Of a DNA stretch of 64,000 bases, positions 1 through 8,882 are shown in pieces (the stretch's first letter is position 1; each line of letters begins with the position of its first letter). The notes under the pieces are model-generated. The model had not been told where the DNA came from, searched no databases, and was given only the letters and a program-made list of their open reading frames with translations. Source of the DNA: Christiangramia forsetii KT0803 (GTDB lineage Bacteria > Bacteroidota > Bacteroidia > Flavobacteriales > Flavobacteriaceae); contig NC_008571.1 in assembly GCF_000060345.1 (NCBI RefSeq), positions 2,108,001-2,172,000 of the forward strand, written 5' to 3'. The position numbers and the translations under genes were made by a program.

Positions 1-1
1 T

Positions 2-202
2 ATTCCCCAAACAAGAATAAGTGAAATCATTAAAAAGAAAAGAAGAATAACTGCAGATACAGCGCTCCGACTTTCAAAATATTTTGGAACAACTGCTAAA
101 TTCTGGTTGGGTTTACAAGATGATTACGATTTAGAAGAAGAAAAATCTTTAAAGGAGAAAGAATTCAATAACATAAAACCGTTAGAAAATAACGCAGCCT
201 AA
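2..202 (+). CDS. higA: HigA-type antitoxin, C-terminal part
   Basis: The reading frame is open from the window edge to a TAA at 200-202 and shows 66 residues. It starts inside the XRE helix-turn-helix region: residues 1-8 read IPQTRISE and residues 33-39 read KFWLGLQ, both typical of the HigA/VapI antidote family. An acidic, lysine-rich tail follows. HigA antitoxins bind and neutralise a HigB mRNase and repress their own promoter. The toxin gene would lie to the left of the window and is not visible. The stop codon lies inside an attC-like dyad. The family call is firm; the partner is inferred. Confidence 0.85.
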   Translation: MPQTRISEIIKKKRRITADTALRLSKYFGTTAKFWLGLQDDYDLEEEKSLKEKEFNNIKPLENNAA

Positions 203-329
203 CAACGGTTAATCGCCAATAGACGGTAGCGTTAGAAAGAAAATAATTAACTTGACCAACAAACTAATACTAAGCCGACAAATCCGCTTCCCCTACTCCG
301 CCAACTGGCGATAACCGAAACCGTTGAAT
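197..329. repeat. attC-like imperfect inverted repeat at the end of the higA gene
   Basis: GCCTAAC at 197-203 fits the inverse core RYYYAAC and GTTGAAT at 323-329 fits the core GTTRRRY. Between them CAACGGTT (203-210) pairs with AACCGTTG (319-326), and ATCGCCA (212-218) pairs with TGGCGAT (306-312), with a bulge between the two stems. The gene stop codon overlaps the left arm, as in integron cassettes. No integrase is present in the window. It may instead be a member of a dispersed flavobacterial repeat family that only resembles attC. Confidence 0.45.
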
Positions 330-748
330 CGTGAAACAAATTTTTTTGGAGCATTTTTCTGGGTAAGCGCTAGAATCATTATAGTGGATTACATTTTAAA
401 CATTAAAAATCCTAAAACAAGACCTAGAAATATTATAATACACCTAACTAGAATAGATTCTTCAAGAAAATCGAACTTATTAAAATGTAAGCATCACTTA
501 ATAATAAATGTCATTTCTATAAAAACATTTAATGTCTGTTATAATTTAGTGTCAATAGGCCGGATTACGGGAATTATCTTTCAGAATGACAACCTTTAGA
601 TTACTTACGTTGAGGAAAAATTTATTATCCAGGATGTGAATTAGGCCAATACTCCCTTGAAGTTTTATTTAAATCCCAGCAAAGCTTTAATTGAAAAACC
701 TTCTATTCTTAAAACTAGGAATAGAAGGTTTTGAAAATTTTATGTTAT
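330..748. other. intergenic stretch without a recognisable gene
   Basis: About 420 bases of AT-rich DNA between the attC-like dyad and the lipoprotein gene. A frame opening with TTG at 324 could encode about 91 residues, but its composition is isoleucine- and asparagine-rich noise and it begins inside the dyad, so I do not call it. The only structure seen is the hairpin at 695-732. Confidence 0.6.
695..732 (-). terminator. rho-independent terminator of the lipoprotein gene
   Basis: A perfect 14-base stem (695-708 with 719-732) encloses a 10-base loop. It lies just past the stop of the minus-strand lipoprotein gene. Read on the minus strand the stem ends in a T run, so it fits a terminator for that gene. 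It could also stop plus-strand transcription. Confidence 0.75.
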
Positions 749-1720
749 TTATTTCCCTATACTGGAATCTCCTGCACAGTCCATGATGAGTTCTTTTTCT
801 TCACCCGATATCAAATTATCTTTTTTCCACTGGTTTATAAGTTCGGTAACAGCTTTTACAAAATCGCCGTGGTTCTCTACCCCAACTTCAAGAGCTAAAA
901 TAGCATCTTCCATCTTTGTCCCATCCAGAAGAGTTTGATTCGGTACTCCTGTATCGCAACCTGTGATCACAATATTATCGCAGTGACCTTTCACAGTAAC
1001 CAAGGAATAATCTAAAGCCACTTCTTCTCCATTTTCTTTCACAGAAATATTAATTAAGCCATCATTTGCAAATGAAGCGGATTCACCTACAAATTTAAAA
1101 GTTTGAATAATTGGATACTGGCATCTGGAAATTCCATTTTGAACAAAATTCATCTCTTCTCCATCAATTTCTATAGTTATAGTTTGAACATCATCATTAA
1201 AATATTCTCTAATTCCAATTGTAACTTCCTCGGCTACAAAAGCAGAACAGAAGAGAGGGTCTGCTCTAAAATCATGTACCCAAGTCTTCTCCAAATCTAC
1301 AGATCCCCGTATTAATCGGTCAAAATTACCCACGTTATCCTCTGGAGTACTCAGATTATAATATTTACATGGAGGTCCCGCTGTTCCACCATAACCAAAA
1401 TTATCTCTATCTCCTACGAGGCTGGTAATGGTTGCTGAAATTTTATTCAAATCACTGTCTATAGCTTCTATTTTTTCTAAAGAGAATATCTGGAATGGCT
1501 GGTCGTAATAGTAATACCCATCGATTGATCCATTCTTATCAAAATGTGGAAGAATTTCAACTAATATATTTGGATCTTCGGGTAATTGCGGGTTTTTAAG
1601 ATAAATTCCTTCCAACTCATCTGTTACACTATCATCCCTAATTTCATCCTGAGTACAACTCAAAATAAATATAATACTGATGAGCATAAAAATTTTGGTG
1701 TAAAAATTAAATTTTTTCAT
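749..1720 (-). CDS. unknown lipoprotein
   Basis: The frame could open six codons earlier (1738), but the start at 1720 gives a clean lipoprotein signal: MKKF, a hydrophobic stretch, and a lipobox ending in Cys 22 (FILSC). The mature part is about 300 residues and begins acidic (TQDEIRDD), as expected for a lipoprotein sorted to the outer membrane. It contains several cysteines and alternating polar segments that suggest a beta-rich domain, but I recognise no family. It stands alone with its own terminator at 695-732. Function unknown. Confidence 0.7.
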   Translation of the reverse strand: MKKFNFYTKIFMLISIIFILSCTQDEIRDDSVTDELEGIYLKNPQLPEDPNILVEILPHFDKNGSIDGYYYYDQPFQIFSLEKIEAIDSDLNKISATITSLVGDRDNFGYGGTAGPPCKYYNLSTPEDNVGNFDRLIRGSVDLEKTWVHDFRADPLFCSAFVAEEVTIGIREYFNDDVQTITIEIDGEEMNFVQNGISRCQYPIIQTFKFVGESASFANDGLINISVKENGEEVALDYSLVTVKGHCDNIVITGCDTGVPNQTLLDGTKMEDAILALEVGVENHGDFVKAVTELINQWKKDNLISGEEKELIMDCAGDSSIGK

Positions 1721-1738
1721 AATAAAATCTATTAACAT

Positions 1739-2076
1739 GAATGCCTACTCTCCCCTGTTTTCGGCTAACCAGAGACTGAATTTCAGCCATTAAATATGTA
1801 TTAGACATAACATATAAATAGCCTGGTATTTGATTTACTTGAATCTTTAAACCGCAAAATGGTATAAGAAATAGCTAAGTATAACAAATGCCCTGACCAG
1901 AATAAAACTGGTTAAAATAAAATAGTTATAGATTTATGAGCAGAAATTAATAATTGGATCAAACTTATCCATAATTAATTACAATATAAAGATAGAATTA
2001 AATTTAGAAATAAAAAATACCCATTCATGGGTATTTTAGGATTGTTAAGATACAAAAATTTAGAAACAAGTCAGAT
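1739..2076. other. intergenic stretch between lipoprotein gene and IS3 element
   Basis: About 340 bases of AT-rich DNA. It should hold the lipoprotein promoter; CAAACTTA at 1960-1967 (TAAGTTTG on the minus strand) is the only exact -7 box I found and it is 240 bases from the start codon, so it is weak. The other feature is the hairpin at 2014-2037. Confidence 0.5.
2014..2037. terminator. bidirectional hairpin terminator beside the IS3 copy
   Basis: AAAATACCCAT (2014-2024) and ATGGGTATTTT (2027-2037) form a perfect 11-base stem with a two-base loop, flanked by A and T runs that suit termination in both directions. It lies about 40 bases outside the left end of the IS3 element, so it may have ended the glycan operon before the insertion. 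Confidence 0.55.
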
Positions 2077-2136
2077 TGAAGTACCCCCATTTATTAGGAC
2101 AGCTTAGCTGCTAAATTAAGTTCTATTTTTCATTTA

Positions 2137-2967
2137 TTAGGCAGCTTTTCTTTCTTGTTCTAAATATCGGTTAAGGGGTATTTCATTTTCTATTCCCTGA
2201 TGTCTTCTTCGATGGTTATAAAAATCAAAATAGTTTTCTAGTTGTTTGTAAAGATCTACTCCAGATTCTGGCGGATTGAGATAGATGCTTTCATATTTCA
2301 CACTTCTCCAGAGGCGTTCTATAAACACATTATCTATAGCCCTTCCTTTGCCATCCATACTGAGTTTAATGTTCTTAGAGAGTACACTATGAGTAAAAAC
2401 CTCCGAGGTGAACTGACTTCCCTGATCAGTATTGAGTATCTCAGGCTTGCCATGTACGTCAATGGCTTCTTCTAAAGTTTCTTTACACCACTGGGCATCC
2501 ATGGAATTGGATACCGACCAGTTGAGTACATAGCGGCTATGCAGGTCGATGATCGCTACCAGGTACATAAAACCTTTCCGCATCGGTATGTAAGTAATAT
2601 CGATTGCCCAAACTTGATTGGGACGATCTACCTTCAAGTTCCGCAACAAGTAAGGATATACCTTATGTTCTTTATTGCGTCTGGAGGTATGCTTCCCAGG
2701 CATAATGGCCTGAAGCCCCATCACTCTGGAATATAAACGCTCAATACGTTTTTTATTGATCGTATATCCTTTATCCATCGTAAGCCAGGTATGCATCCGC
2801 CTGGCACCTTTAAAGGGATGATCGGTATAATGTTCATCCATCAGGCGCATCAGTTCTAAATTGAGCGTGCTTTCTCCGCGGGGTTTATAATAAATTCCGC
2901 TGCGGTGGATTTGCAATAGCCTGCATTGTCGCTGTAGGCTGAGTTTTGAATGATCCTTGCTTATCAT
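2137..2967 (-). CDS. IS3-family transposase OrfB (DDE catalytic subunit)
   Basis: A 276-residue integrase-like transposase with an N-terminal HTH_21 region and an rve core. The DDE triad is visible as AIDITYI, NTDQGSQF and IERLWRSVKYE, with Glu seven residues before the RSVKYE Tyr-Glu pair. The C-terminus (YNHRRRHQG) is diagnostic of IS3 OrfB. It starts with ATG, but the frame is also open upstream so that a -1 slip in orfA yields the fused OrfAB transposase. It appears intact and could act in trans on the deleted second copy. Confidence 0.95.
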   Translation of the reverse strand: MISKDHSKLSLQRQCRLLQIHRSGIYYKPRGESTLNLELMRLMDEHYTDHPFKGARRMHTWLTMDKGYTINKKRIERLYSRVMGLQAIMPGKHTSRRNKEHKVYPYLLRNLKVDRPNQVWAIDITYIPMRKGFMYLVAIIDLHSRYVLNWSVSNSMDAQWCKETLEEAIDVHGKPEILNTDQGSQFTSEVFTHSVLSKNIKLSMDGKGRAIDNVFIERLWRSVKYESIYLNPPESGVDLYKQLENYFDFYNHRRRHQGIENEIPLNRYLEQERKAA

Positions 2968-2990
2968 TGTTCTACGCTCCTTTAAAGGTT

Positions 2991-3266
2991 TTATCGCAAG
3001 GCGTTTTTTAAAAAATCATTTTCCACTTTTAGCTCCCCAATTACTTTAAGGAGTTGGTCTTTCTTTTCCTCTTCTTCTGATTTCTTAGACTTACTTCCTT
3101 TAGAAAAGACCGCATCAGCATCTTTTAAAAATTCTCGTTTCCAGGTACTGATTTGTTGCGGAGTGATTTCAAATTTTTGTGCGAGTTCCTGAGTCGTTTG
3201 ACGCTCTTTTAGCGATTCAAGGACTACTTTCGTTTTGAACTTTGAGGTGAATTTTCTTCGTGTCAT
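2991..3266 (-). CDS. IS3-family transposase OrfA (helix-turn-helix subunit)
   Basis: A 91-residue protein with the HTH_Tnp_1 region (FKTKVVLESLKE, then ITPQQISTWKREFL) followed by a charged coiled coil and a leucine-zipper-like end (VIGELKVENDFLKNALR). It binds the element ends in IS3-family transposition. Its last codons carry the slippery heptamer at 3003-3009 that feeds ribosomes into orfB. It differs from the copy at 18742-19017 by only two residues. Confidence 0.95.
   Translation of the reverse strand: MTRRKFTSKFKTKVVLESLKERQTTQELAQKFEITPQQISTWKREFLKDADAVFSKGSKSKKSEEEEKKDQLLKVIGELKVENDFLKNALR
3003..3009 (-). promoter_or_regulatory. programmed -1 frameshift heptamer A AAA AAC
   Basis: On the minus strand the last orfA codons are TTA AAA AAC GCC. 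A AAA AAC has the X XXY YYZ form used for -1 slippage. After slipping, the frame reads RLAIKPLKERRT and runs without a stop into the orfB ATG, which gives an OrfAB fusion as in other IS3 elements. The motif is seen directly; use in vivo is inferred from the family. Confidence 0.75.
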
Positions 3267-3330
3267 AATACAGTAAAATTAAAGTTATTTTTGAACTTAA
3301 CTTACTGTCCTAATTTTAGGGGGATGATCA

Positions 3331-3603
3331 AATTAACAAGTAATTATGAGACGCTAATAGATCACAAAGCAAACAGAAACTTATATAGGCTTTTTAATAT
3401 AAAAAAATACGGTTTTTCTGAAAAATGAAAAAATATGGGTTTTTAAGTTTCAGGAGGAGTGACTGAATCCTTTTTCTAAATCAATGTGCATAAGTTTAAC
3501 CGCAAGTATACGCATCATAATATTCTCTGTCTAGAATTCGTGAGACTTTCATAGTCTAGCTGTATGTTACTATTCGGAATCTATATAATCATTTATCTCA
3601 GGT
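3331..3603. other. intergenic stretch between IS3 copy and asnB
   Basis: About 270 bases, AT-rich. Two similar runs (AAAAAATACGGTTTTT near 3400 and AAAAAATATGGGTTTTT near 3427) lie close together. I see no gene and no strong terminator for the upstream minus-strand operon. Confidence 0.4.
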
Positions 3604-5505
3604 TTAAAAATTTAGATACGTCTCTTTATACCATTTTTGAAAACAGAAAAATGCCCATACTTTGAAGGTATTGTCTTGTTTTCCTGATAGGTGATAACCT
3701 ACGAGCTTCTGTATAAATTCTTTATGAAATAAATTCTGTCTCTCCAAAAAATCTTCTTCCGCATATGACTCTAGTTCAGATTTCAAATATCCCCTTAGCC
3801 AATCTCCCACGGGCACACCAAATCCCTTTTTTGATTTATTCAAAAATTGTTTGGGGAAATAATCTTTAAATGCTTCTTTCAGAATAAATTTTTTATCCCA
3901 ACCTTTCATTAAATAACTTTCCGGCAGCTGACTTGTAAAATCCCATAGTTTTTTATTTAAAAATGGTGCTCTTGACTCCAGAGAGGTTAGCATACTCGTT
4001 CGATCCACTTTTACAAGCATATCACCCTCAAGACTTAAAATTTTATCAATTCTTCTAAAGTCTGTTAAGCTACTTGCTTTATCATGCGTCTTAGTTTTAT
4101 AAGGATTAAAAATTTCAGATTTTAACCATTTTGCTTTCAGCAATTGAGACAAATCTTCATTTTGAAAAGCAAGAGAGATAATATTGTAATAAAAATCTCC
4201 CTCATAATTAACCGCATTAATGAGTTTTCTCGCTTTAAATCGGTTTCCCCGCCTATCATCTTTGGTGCTTAAAATTTTATTTGCAATCTTTTTAAGATTA
4301 TCATGTAAGCTTTTTGAAATTATAGCTGAGTATTGCTCATTCATTTTTCCGATATAATATTTATTATATCCGCCAAAAATCTCGTCCCCTCCGTCTCCCG
4401 TCAGAGCTACTTTTACATGCTGTCTGGTTTTGTTTGCTACAAGATAAGTGGGCAACGAAGAGGAATCTGCAAAAGGCTCATCAAAATTGAGCAATATCTC
4501 ATCTAAATTTTCCTTTAAATCACTTGCAGATATAATAAATTCATGATGATTACTATTAATAAGATTTGCAACTGTGCGCGATTTATCGGTTTCATCAAAT
4601 GATTTTTTTTCAAAACCTACGGAGAAAGTATCAATTTTACCCTGTACTTGTTGAGATAAGGCCAAAGAAACTACTGAAGAATCAACTCCTCCAGAAAGAA
4701 AGGTTCCCAGAGGTACATCTGCTATAGATCTGCTTTTAACACTATCAAACACCAAATCGTGTGTTTTTGATTTAGCTTCTTTGAATGAAATACCTTTATC
4801 GACGCTTATGCTCTGTTTATTTTGAATAGGAAATATTTCCTGCTGAAAAGTATCAAGTGTAAGTTCGATATAATGATTAGCCTCGAGCTTATAGATTTTT
4901 TCATAAATGGAGTATGGTGCAGGAATATAGGTTAACCTAAAATATAGATTCAAACCTTCCTTTGAAATCTGAGGCTTCCAATCAATTTTTTGCACTATAG
5001 ATTTTAGTTCTGAACCCCAAATTATTTGATTGCCAGTTTTAGAATAGTATAGTGGTTTTTCGCCAAAATAATCTCTTGCAATAAAAACTTTGTTTTTAGT
5101 TTTATCGTAAATGCTAAAAGCAAACATTCCATCTAACATCCCAAAACTTTCCGTCCCCCATTCTTCATAAGCTTTTAAGATCACTTCCGTATCTGAAGTG
5201 GTCTTAAAGATGTGATTTTTTTGTTGCAGAGTATTTTTTAGCTCCAGATAATTATAAATTTCGCCATTAAAGAAAATAAGAATTTCTCCGGTTTTATTAA
5301 ATATTGGTTGAGTTCCAGTTCCTAAATCAATAATAGAAAGCCTTCGCATTGCCATTGCAACTGAAAAATTCTGATTCGATTCAATGAAAAACCCATCCTG
5401 ATCTGGTCCGCGATGAATAATTTTATTATTCATTCCTTCAAGATGCTCTCTTAAATCTTCCGAACTAATTTTTCCTTTAGTAATAAAACCGTTAATTCCG
5501 CACAT
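3604..5505 (-). CDS. asnB: AsnB/WbpS-type glutamine-dependent amidotransferase
   Basis: A 633-residue class II glutamine amidotransferase of the asparagine synthase family. Cys 2 after the cleaved Met is the nucleophile (MCGINGF); RGPDQDGFF (32-40), NGEIYNY (80-86) and FGEKPLYY (147-154) belong to the glutaminase domain; SGGVDSS (271-277) is the ATP-pyrophosphatase loop. Both halves look active. Free asparagine synthesis is possible, but in glycan loci such enzymes (WbpS) amidate hexuronic acids. Genes for UDP-GlcA and UDP-GalNAcA lie at 43971-48476, so uronamide formation is the likelier role. The start is fixed by the essential N-terminal Cys. Confidence 0.85.
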   Translation of the reverse strand: MCGINGFITKGKISSEDLREHLEGMNNKIIHRGPDQDGFFIESNQNFSVAMAMRRLSIIDLGTGTQPIFNKTGEILIFFNGEIYNYLELKNTLQQKNHIFKTTSDTEVILKAYEEWGTESFGMLDGMFAFSIYDKTKNKVFIARDYFGEKPLYYSKTGNQIIWGSELKSIVQKIDWKPQISKEGLNLYFRLTYIPAPYSIYEKIYKLEANHYIELTLDTFQQEIFPIQNKQSISVDKGISFKEAKSKTHDLVFDSVKSRSIADVPLGTFLSGGVDSSVVSLALSQQVQGKIDTFSVGFEKKSFDETDKSRTVANLINSNHHEFIISASDLKENLDEILLNFDEPFADSSSLPTYLVANKTRQHVKVALTGDGGDEIFGGYNKYYIGKMNEQYSAIISKSLHDNLKKIANKILSTKDDRRGNRFKARKLINAVNYEGDFYYNIISLAFQNEDLSQLLKAKWLKSEIFNPYKTKTHDKASSLTDFRRIDKILSLEGDMLVKVDRTSMLTSLESRAPFLNKKLWDFTSQLPESYLMKGWDKKFILKEAFKDYFPKQFLNKSKKGFGVPVGDWLRGYLKSELESYAEEDFLERQNLFHKEFIQKLVGYHLSGKQDNTFKVWAFFCFQKWYKETYLNF

Positions 5506-5524
5506 ACATCAATATTAAAGCCTG

Positions 5525-5532
5525 CAAATATA
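5525..5532 (-). promoter_or_regulatory. candidate -7 promoter box for asnB
   Basis: CAAATATA on the plus strand reads TATATTTG on the minus strand, an exact match to the Bacteroidota -7 consensus TAnnTTTG, 20 bases before the asnB ATG. No clear -33 box was found. Confidence 0.5.
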
Positions 5533-5555
5533 TAAGTATAAAGCTGAAAATCTTT

Positions 5556-6521
5556 TCAATCCGCAATAAGCTTTCCCGTTTCTACCATATTGAGAGATAA
5601 ATAGCCATATTTTTTTCTTAAAATATCGAAATGGATTAGAAGCTGCTCTAAATTATTCAAACTTTCTTTCGGATGATTCCCAAAATTATGTGGATGCCAC
5701 CACAAGTGATAAATTTCATTAGCCAGGGCAGCTTTAGTCATTTCTTCCTTAATCCTATACAATTTTAAATTGTTGAGTTTCTTATTGCTTGAATATGGCC
5801 TTAATAATCTAGAAGCTTTTTGAGAAAGAGGAAGATCACCCGCTACAGATTTTTCAGAAAATTTATAAGACTTATTATTAAGACCTATATAAGCATCACC
5901 AGTTCTAAAAATTTTATCTAATAAAGAGTTACTTTCTGTATTCCTCCAATACCAGTCAGTAGGATTAGAGCGTACATTTTGAATTCCGAATTTTTTACAA
6001 ATTATTATATACTCTTCGTTGAATTGATTTCGTGGAAAAACTAAGGATTTCAAATCTACTCCAAATATTTTAGCCATTTTAATTGATTGTTGTAAGTCAG
6101 CTTCAAAACTTTTAATAGACTGGCCTTTTTCAAGGCAGTAATAATGGGAATAGGTATGCGTAGCTATTTCTTGTTTCGGTGTATCTTTTATTTGTGTAAT
6201 AAGATTGGGGGCAAAGCAAAAAGCTAGATTATCTTTAGATTGAATTTTTCGTCCATAACTATAACATGATAGGGCCGAATTGTCGTAATCTGGTAATATT
6301 TTAGGTATATTGGAATTCCAATCATCCCAGTCATAATTAAAAAGCATTCCTACTGTAGCCCAGGTACAAGCTATATTGTATTCTTTAAAAAGTTCAAGAA
6401 TTTCAGGTATAAGCTTTCGAGTATTCAGAAAGTATTCTTTTTTCTCTATCCAATTAACCTTATCGAAAACACCCCACAACAACTCAAAATCTAGGGAAAT
6501 TACCAAAGCTCCATTATTCAT
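5556..6521 (-). CDS. polysaccharide deacetylase-family protein
   Basis: A 321-residue NodB-fold protein without a signal peptide or membrane segment, so probably cytoplasmic. Motif 1 is the variant SLDFELLWG with Asp 11; motif 2 is HTYSH (122-126), giving the two zinc-binding His. A YWRNTES segment and an HPHN motif near the C-terminus complete the family pattern. Such enzymes remove N-acetyl groups from sugars, but the substrate is unknown. It is one of two deacetylase genes in this block (the other at 13489); the two are only distantly related. Confidence 0.78.
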   Translation of the reverse strand: MNNGALVISLDFELLWGVFDKVNWIEKKEYFLNTRKLIPEILELFKEYNIACTWATVGMLFNYDWDDWNSNIPKILPDYDNSALSCYSYGRKIQSKDNLAFCFAPNLITQIKDTPKQEIATHTYSHYYCLEKGQSIKSFEADLQQSIKMAKIFGVDLKSLVFPRNQFNEEYIIICKKFGIQNVRSNPTDWYWRNTESNSLLDKIFRTGDAYIGLNNKSYKFSEKSVAGDLPLSQKASRLLRPYSSNKKLNNLKLYRIKEEMTKAALANEIYHLWWHPHNFGNHPKESLNNLEQLLIHFDILRKKYGYLSLNMVETGKLIAD

Positions 6522-6736
6522 ATTATCATTAAATTTTAAACACCATTATTATATACCGCCATATATAGAAACGTCTATAGTTAGTTATTTAACTACTTTT
6601 CAACAAATAAAACCTTAACCCAAAAATATAGGAGCAGATATACAAACCATTTATTTATATATTAAAAAAACCTGGTATCTTTTAAAATTTTAGCTAGTTA
6701 GCAAATCAACAAATATTCACTGAATAAGGTGAAATC

Positions 6737-7939
6737 TCAAACTGGCGATATCACATTTTCCTTTCTTTTCGCTTTACGCCGTCGTATCTTGAGTATTCTG
6801 TCATATTTCTTCTGAGCCAAATAATAGTAGATGACAAAGAAAATATAATACATTACCATTGACTTCTGTCTCATTATAATACCTAGATTAGACATTACAA
6901 AGGTCATGGCCAGGGAGGTTGTAAAGAAAATTACCAAACTCATCTTTACCACCGCAGGAGATTTCTTGATAAATTTAATAAAGTCCTTTTTTAGAATTTT
7001 AAAAAATAGTAAAAGATAAATAAGATTCTCTGCTGAAACTATCAAACCAAGAACATTGGGAGCATCAATAAAAAGAGGCCTAAACCAAAAAGTAAATAAT
7101 TTGAGGGGTAAAGGATAGGAGGACATATCTACACCGGAACCGGCATCACTAAGATCTTCTGAGCGTTCTTCAGATTGAGTTTGAAAATCTTCGATTAAAT
7201 TCTCAGAGCCTTGCAAACCCATAACTGCTAATATTTGGTCTTGTACCAAAATTAATGTTCCAATTAAAGATACAAACACCAATGTCTTCTGCCAAAAAGG
7301 AATTTTCTCTTTACCACTCATATATCCTGCTACCGCTCCCACAGCCACGAACATGAATACATGTGGTCTAATATGATAAATTATAAAAGAACTTAAAATT
7401 AACAGCAATATTCTTGAACCTGGCTTTACGATTCCATATGTAAACAACATTAATCCAAAGAATATAGTGGATCCCTTCCCTAATGAAGCAGTCCAAAAAT
7501 GCATATTTGGTAAAAAAAGAATAAGAGTAAGCAAGTCAATAGACTTAAAAACTTTTATTTTAACAGGAATCTTTTCTCTAAAAAATAAATAAGCATAAAA
7601 AAAACCTAGGTACCCCAACCAGGCAAATGCGAGCATTAGCATTTCATAACTAAAACCTATTGTTCTAAGCGGATAAGCTAAAAAATCTATAAAATCAGTG
7701 TCAGTTCCAAATAATTCAAACCAAGATCCAGTGTGAATATTAATGTTATTGTAATAGCCCTTTGAATCTGAAGGGTTATTGTAAGCATACCATAAATAAA
7801 CACCAAAGAAAATTAAATGATATAGATAAAGGAGATTCATTTTCCTCTTATCTAAGAACTTATGTTTTTTCTGGTAAACATTGAAAATTACCTGATTAAC
7901 AAGAAAAAATAATATTATTAAAAAAAGAACTCCTATCAT
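6737..7939 (-). CDS. EpsG/Wzy-like membrane protein, probable polysaccharide polymerase
   Basis: A 400-residue integral membrane protein with roughly ten hydrophobic segments spread along its length. It has a conserved-looking cytosolic or periplasmic loop around NMHFWTASLGKGS and IYHIRPHVF, patterns seen in EpsG and related Wzy-type polymerases, and ends in a very basic tail (KIRRRKAKRKE). Wzy-class proteins join repeat units in the periplasm. One base separates it from the upstream GNAT gene, so they are co-transcribed. The fold is a confident membrane call; polymerase activity is inferred from context and weak motif likeness. Confidence 0.6.
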   Translation of the reverse strand: MIGVLFLIILFFLVNQVIFNVYQKKHKFLDKRKMNLLYLYHLIFFGVYLWYAYNNPSDSKGYYNNINIHTGSWFELFGTDTDFIDFLAYPLRTIGFSYEMLMLAFAWLGYLGFFYAYLFFREKIPVKIKVFKSIDLLTLILFLPNMHFWTASLGKGSTIFFGLMLFTYGIVKPGSRILLLILSSFIIYHIRPHVFMFVAVGAVAGYMSGKEKIPFWQKTLVFVSLIGTLILVQDQILAVMGLQGSENLIEDFQTQSEERSEDLSDAGSGVDMSSYPLPLKLFTFWFRPLFIDAPNVLGLIVSAENLIYLLLFFKILKKDFIKFIKKSPAVVKMSLVIFFTTSLAMTFVMSNLGIIMRQKSMVMYYIFFVIYYYLAQKKYDRILKIRRRKAKRKENVISPV

Positions 7940-7940
7940 A

Positions 7941-8882
7941 TTAAAACAATTCTAAATCCCCTAAGCTATTATTCCAGTTATCTATTTCTAAAAAGTAGTC
8001 TTTTTCCTTATCACTTATATTTAATGCATTAAAAGTAAGTACCGGCCCGAAATGGCCTTTTTTTCCACTTAACCTTAGCAAGTTTGGAGCATAACTAATT
8101 ATATGGCAGCTAAAATTATTTACTATATTATTTATAATATTACTGAGTTCTTTTGATGAAAGTAATTGTTCATCATAAATAAACTCAGCGATTCTAAATT
8201 CCTTAAACTTACCTCTTTTTTTTAGGTACGCTGCTAGGTAAAAACCTTGGCCTGCTATAACTTCATACTTTTGCAAGGGATTATTTTCATAACGCCATTT
8301 AAGTATTTCCGGAGATTTAGGATTAAACAATCCCAGTTTATCTTCTAGTCTTTTATTCCATTTAGTACATAATTCTTTTATTTCAGAATTAGAAATATTT
8401 TTATTTATCTTATAAAATTTTTGTTTTTTTTTAAATTTCAAAAAAGACAAAGATGGTCTCAGTCCAACTTGTATATTACCAACCTGCTCCCATCCCATTT
8501 TCAAATAACCAGGTCTGCTTTGTTCATTAGGTGTGTTGAAAATAAAATTATCATCGTTTGACCTTGAGAAGTCAACAGCTCTTAAGGTTAATTTTTTAAA
8601 TATTCCTTTCCCTTGATGATTTGGATGTGTGGCTGTATCTACAGCCCTTAGAGCATGATACTTCTTATCTCCATGTTGCCATTGCCAACGCATAAAGGCT
8701 CGTACACCTACAATTTTGTTGTCTTCTTTAGCTATTAATATAACAGAACTTCCAAAAGGATTGTCAATATGTTTGTACCTCCATACTTTTTCTGATAGCT
8801 CTAGTTGTTCTTCTCCCAGACTAGCTTTTAAGACCTCTACAATTTCAGGAATGTCGTTTAAATCAGCTTCCTTAATTTCCAT
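7941..8882 (-). CDS. GNAT-family N-acetyltransferase, glycan locus
   Basis: A 313-residue protein with one GNAT domain in the first 150 residues; the acetyl-CoA loop is THPNHQGKGIFKKLT (85-99). The C-terminal half is less conserved. It is paralogous to the protein at 12609-13484: both share NPFG-S after residue 40, VDT-THP, GKGIFKKLTL, and FNTPN-S-PGY-KMGW. A sugar amine made by the nearby deacetylases is a plausible acceptor, but no substrate is shown. It is coupled to the polymerase-like gene by a one-base gap. Confidence 0.75.
   Translation of the reverse strand: MEIKEADLNDIPEIVEVLKASLGEEQLELSEKVWRYKHIDNPFGSSVILIAKEDNKIVGVRAFMRWQWQHGDKKYHALRAVDTATHPNHQGKGIFKKLTLRAVDFSRSNDDNFIFNTPNEQSRPGYLKMGWEQVGNIQVGLRPSLSFLKFKKKQKFYKINKNISNSEIKELCTKWNKRLEDKLGLFNPKSPEILKWRYENNPLQKYEVIAGQGFYLAAYLKKRGKFKEFRIAEFIYDEQLLSSKELSNIINNIVNNFSCHIISYAPNLLRLSGKKGHFGPVLTFNALNISDKEKDYFLEIDNWNNSLGDLELF

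Larger units (their letters stand above)
2077..3330 (-). mobile_element. IS3-family insertion sequence, complete copy (1254 bp)
   Basis: The ends were set by comparing this copy with the second one at 18405-19081: identity begins at TG (2077) and stops after CA (3330), the canonical IS3-family termini. The terminal 26 bases match at 18 positions as an inverted repeat and share ATTAGGACAG. The element encodes orfA (2991-3266) and orfB (2137-2967) on the minus strand. No target duplication is visible: left flank ends CAGAT, right flank begins AATTA. Only a few substitutions separate the two copies, so duplication is recent. Confidence 0.93.

Noticed and set aside
324-599. A 91-residue plus-strand frame starting with TTG
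   Set aside because: It begins inside the attC-like dyad, has no ribosome site or family likeness, and its residue make-up is that of translated AT-rich noise.
2242-2736. Plus-strand frames inside the IS3 orfB
   Set aside because: They are shadows of the transposase coding strand, with no motif of their own.
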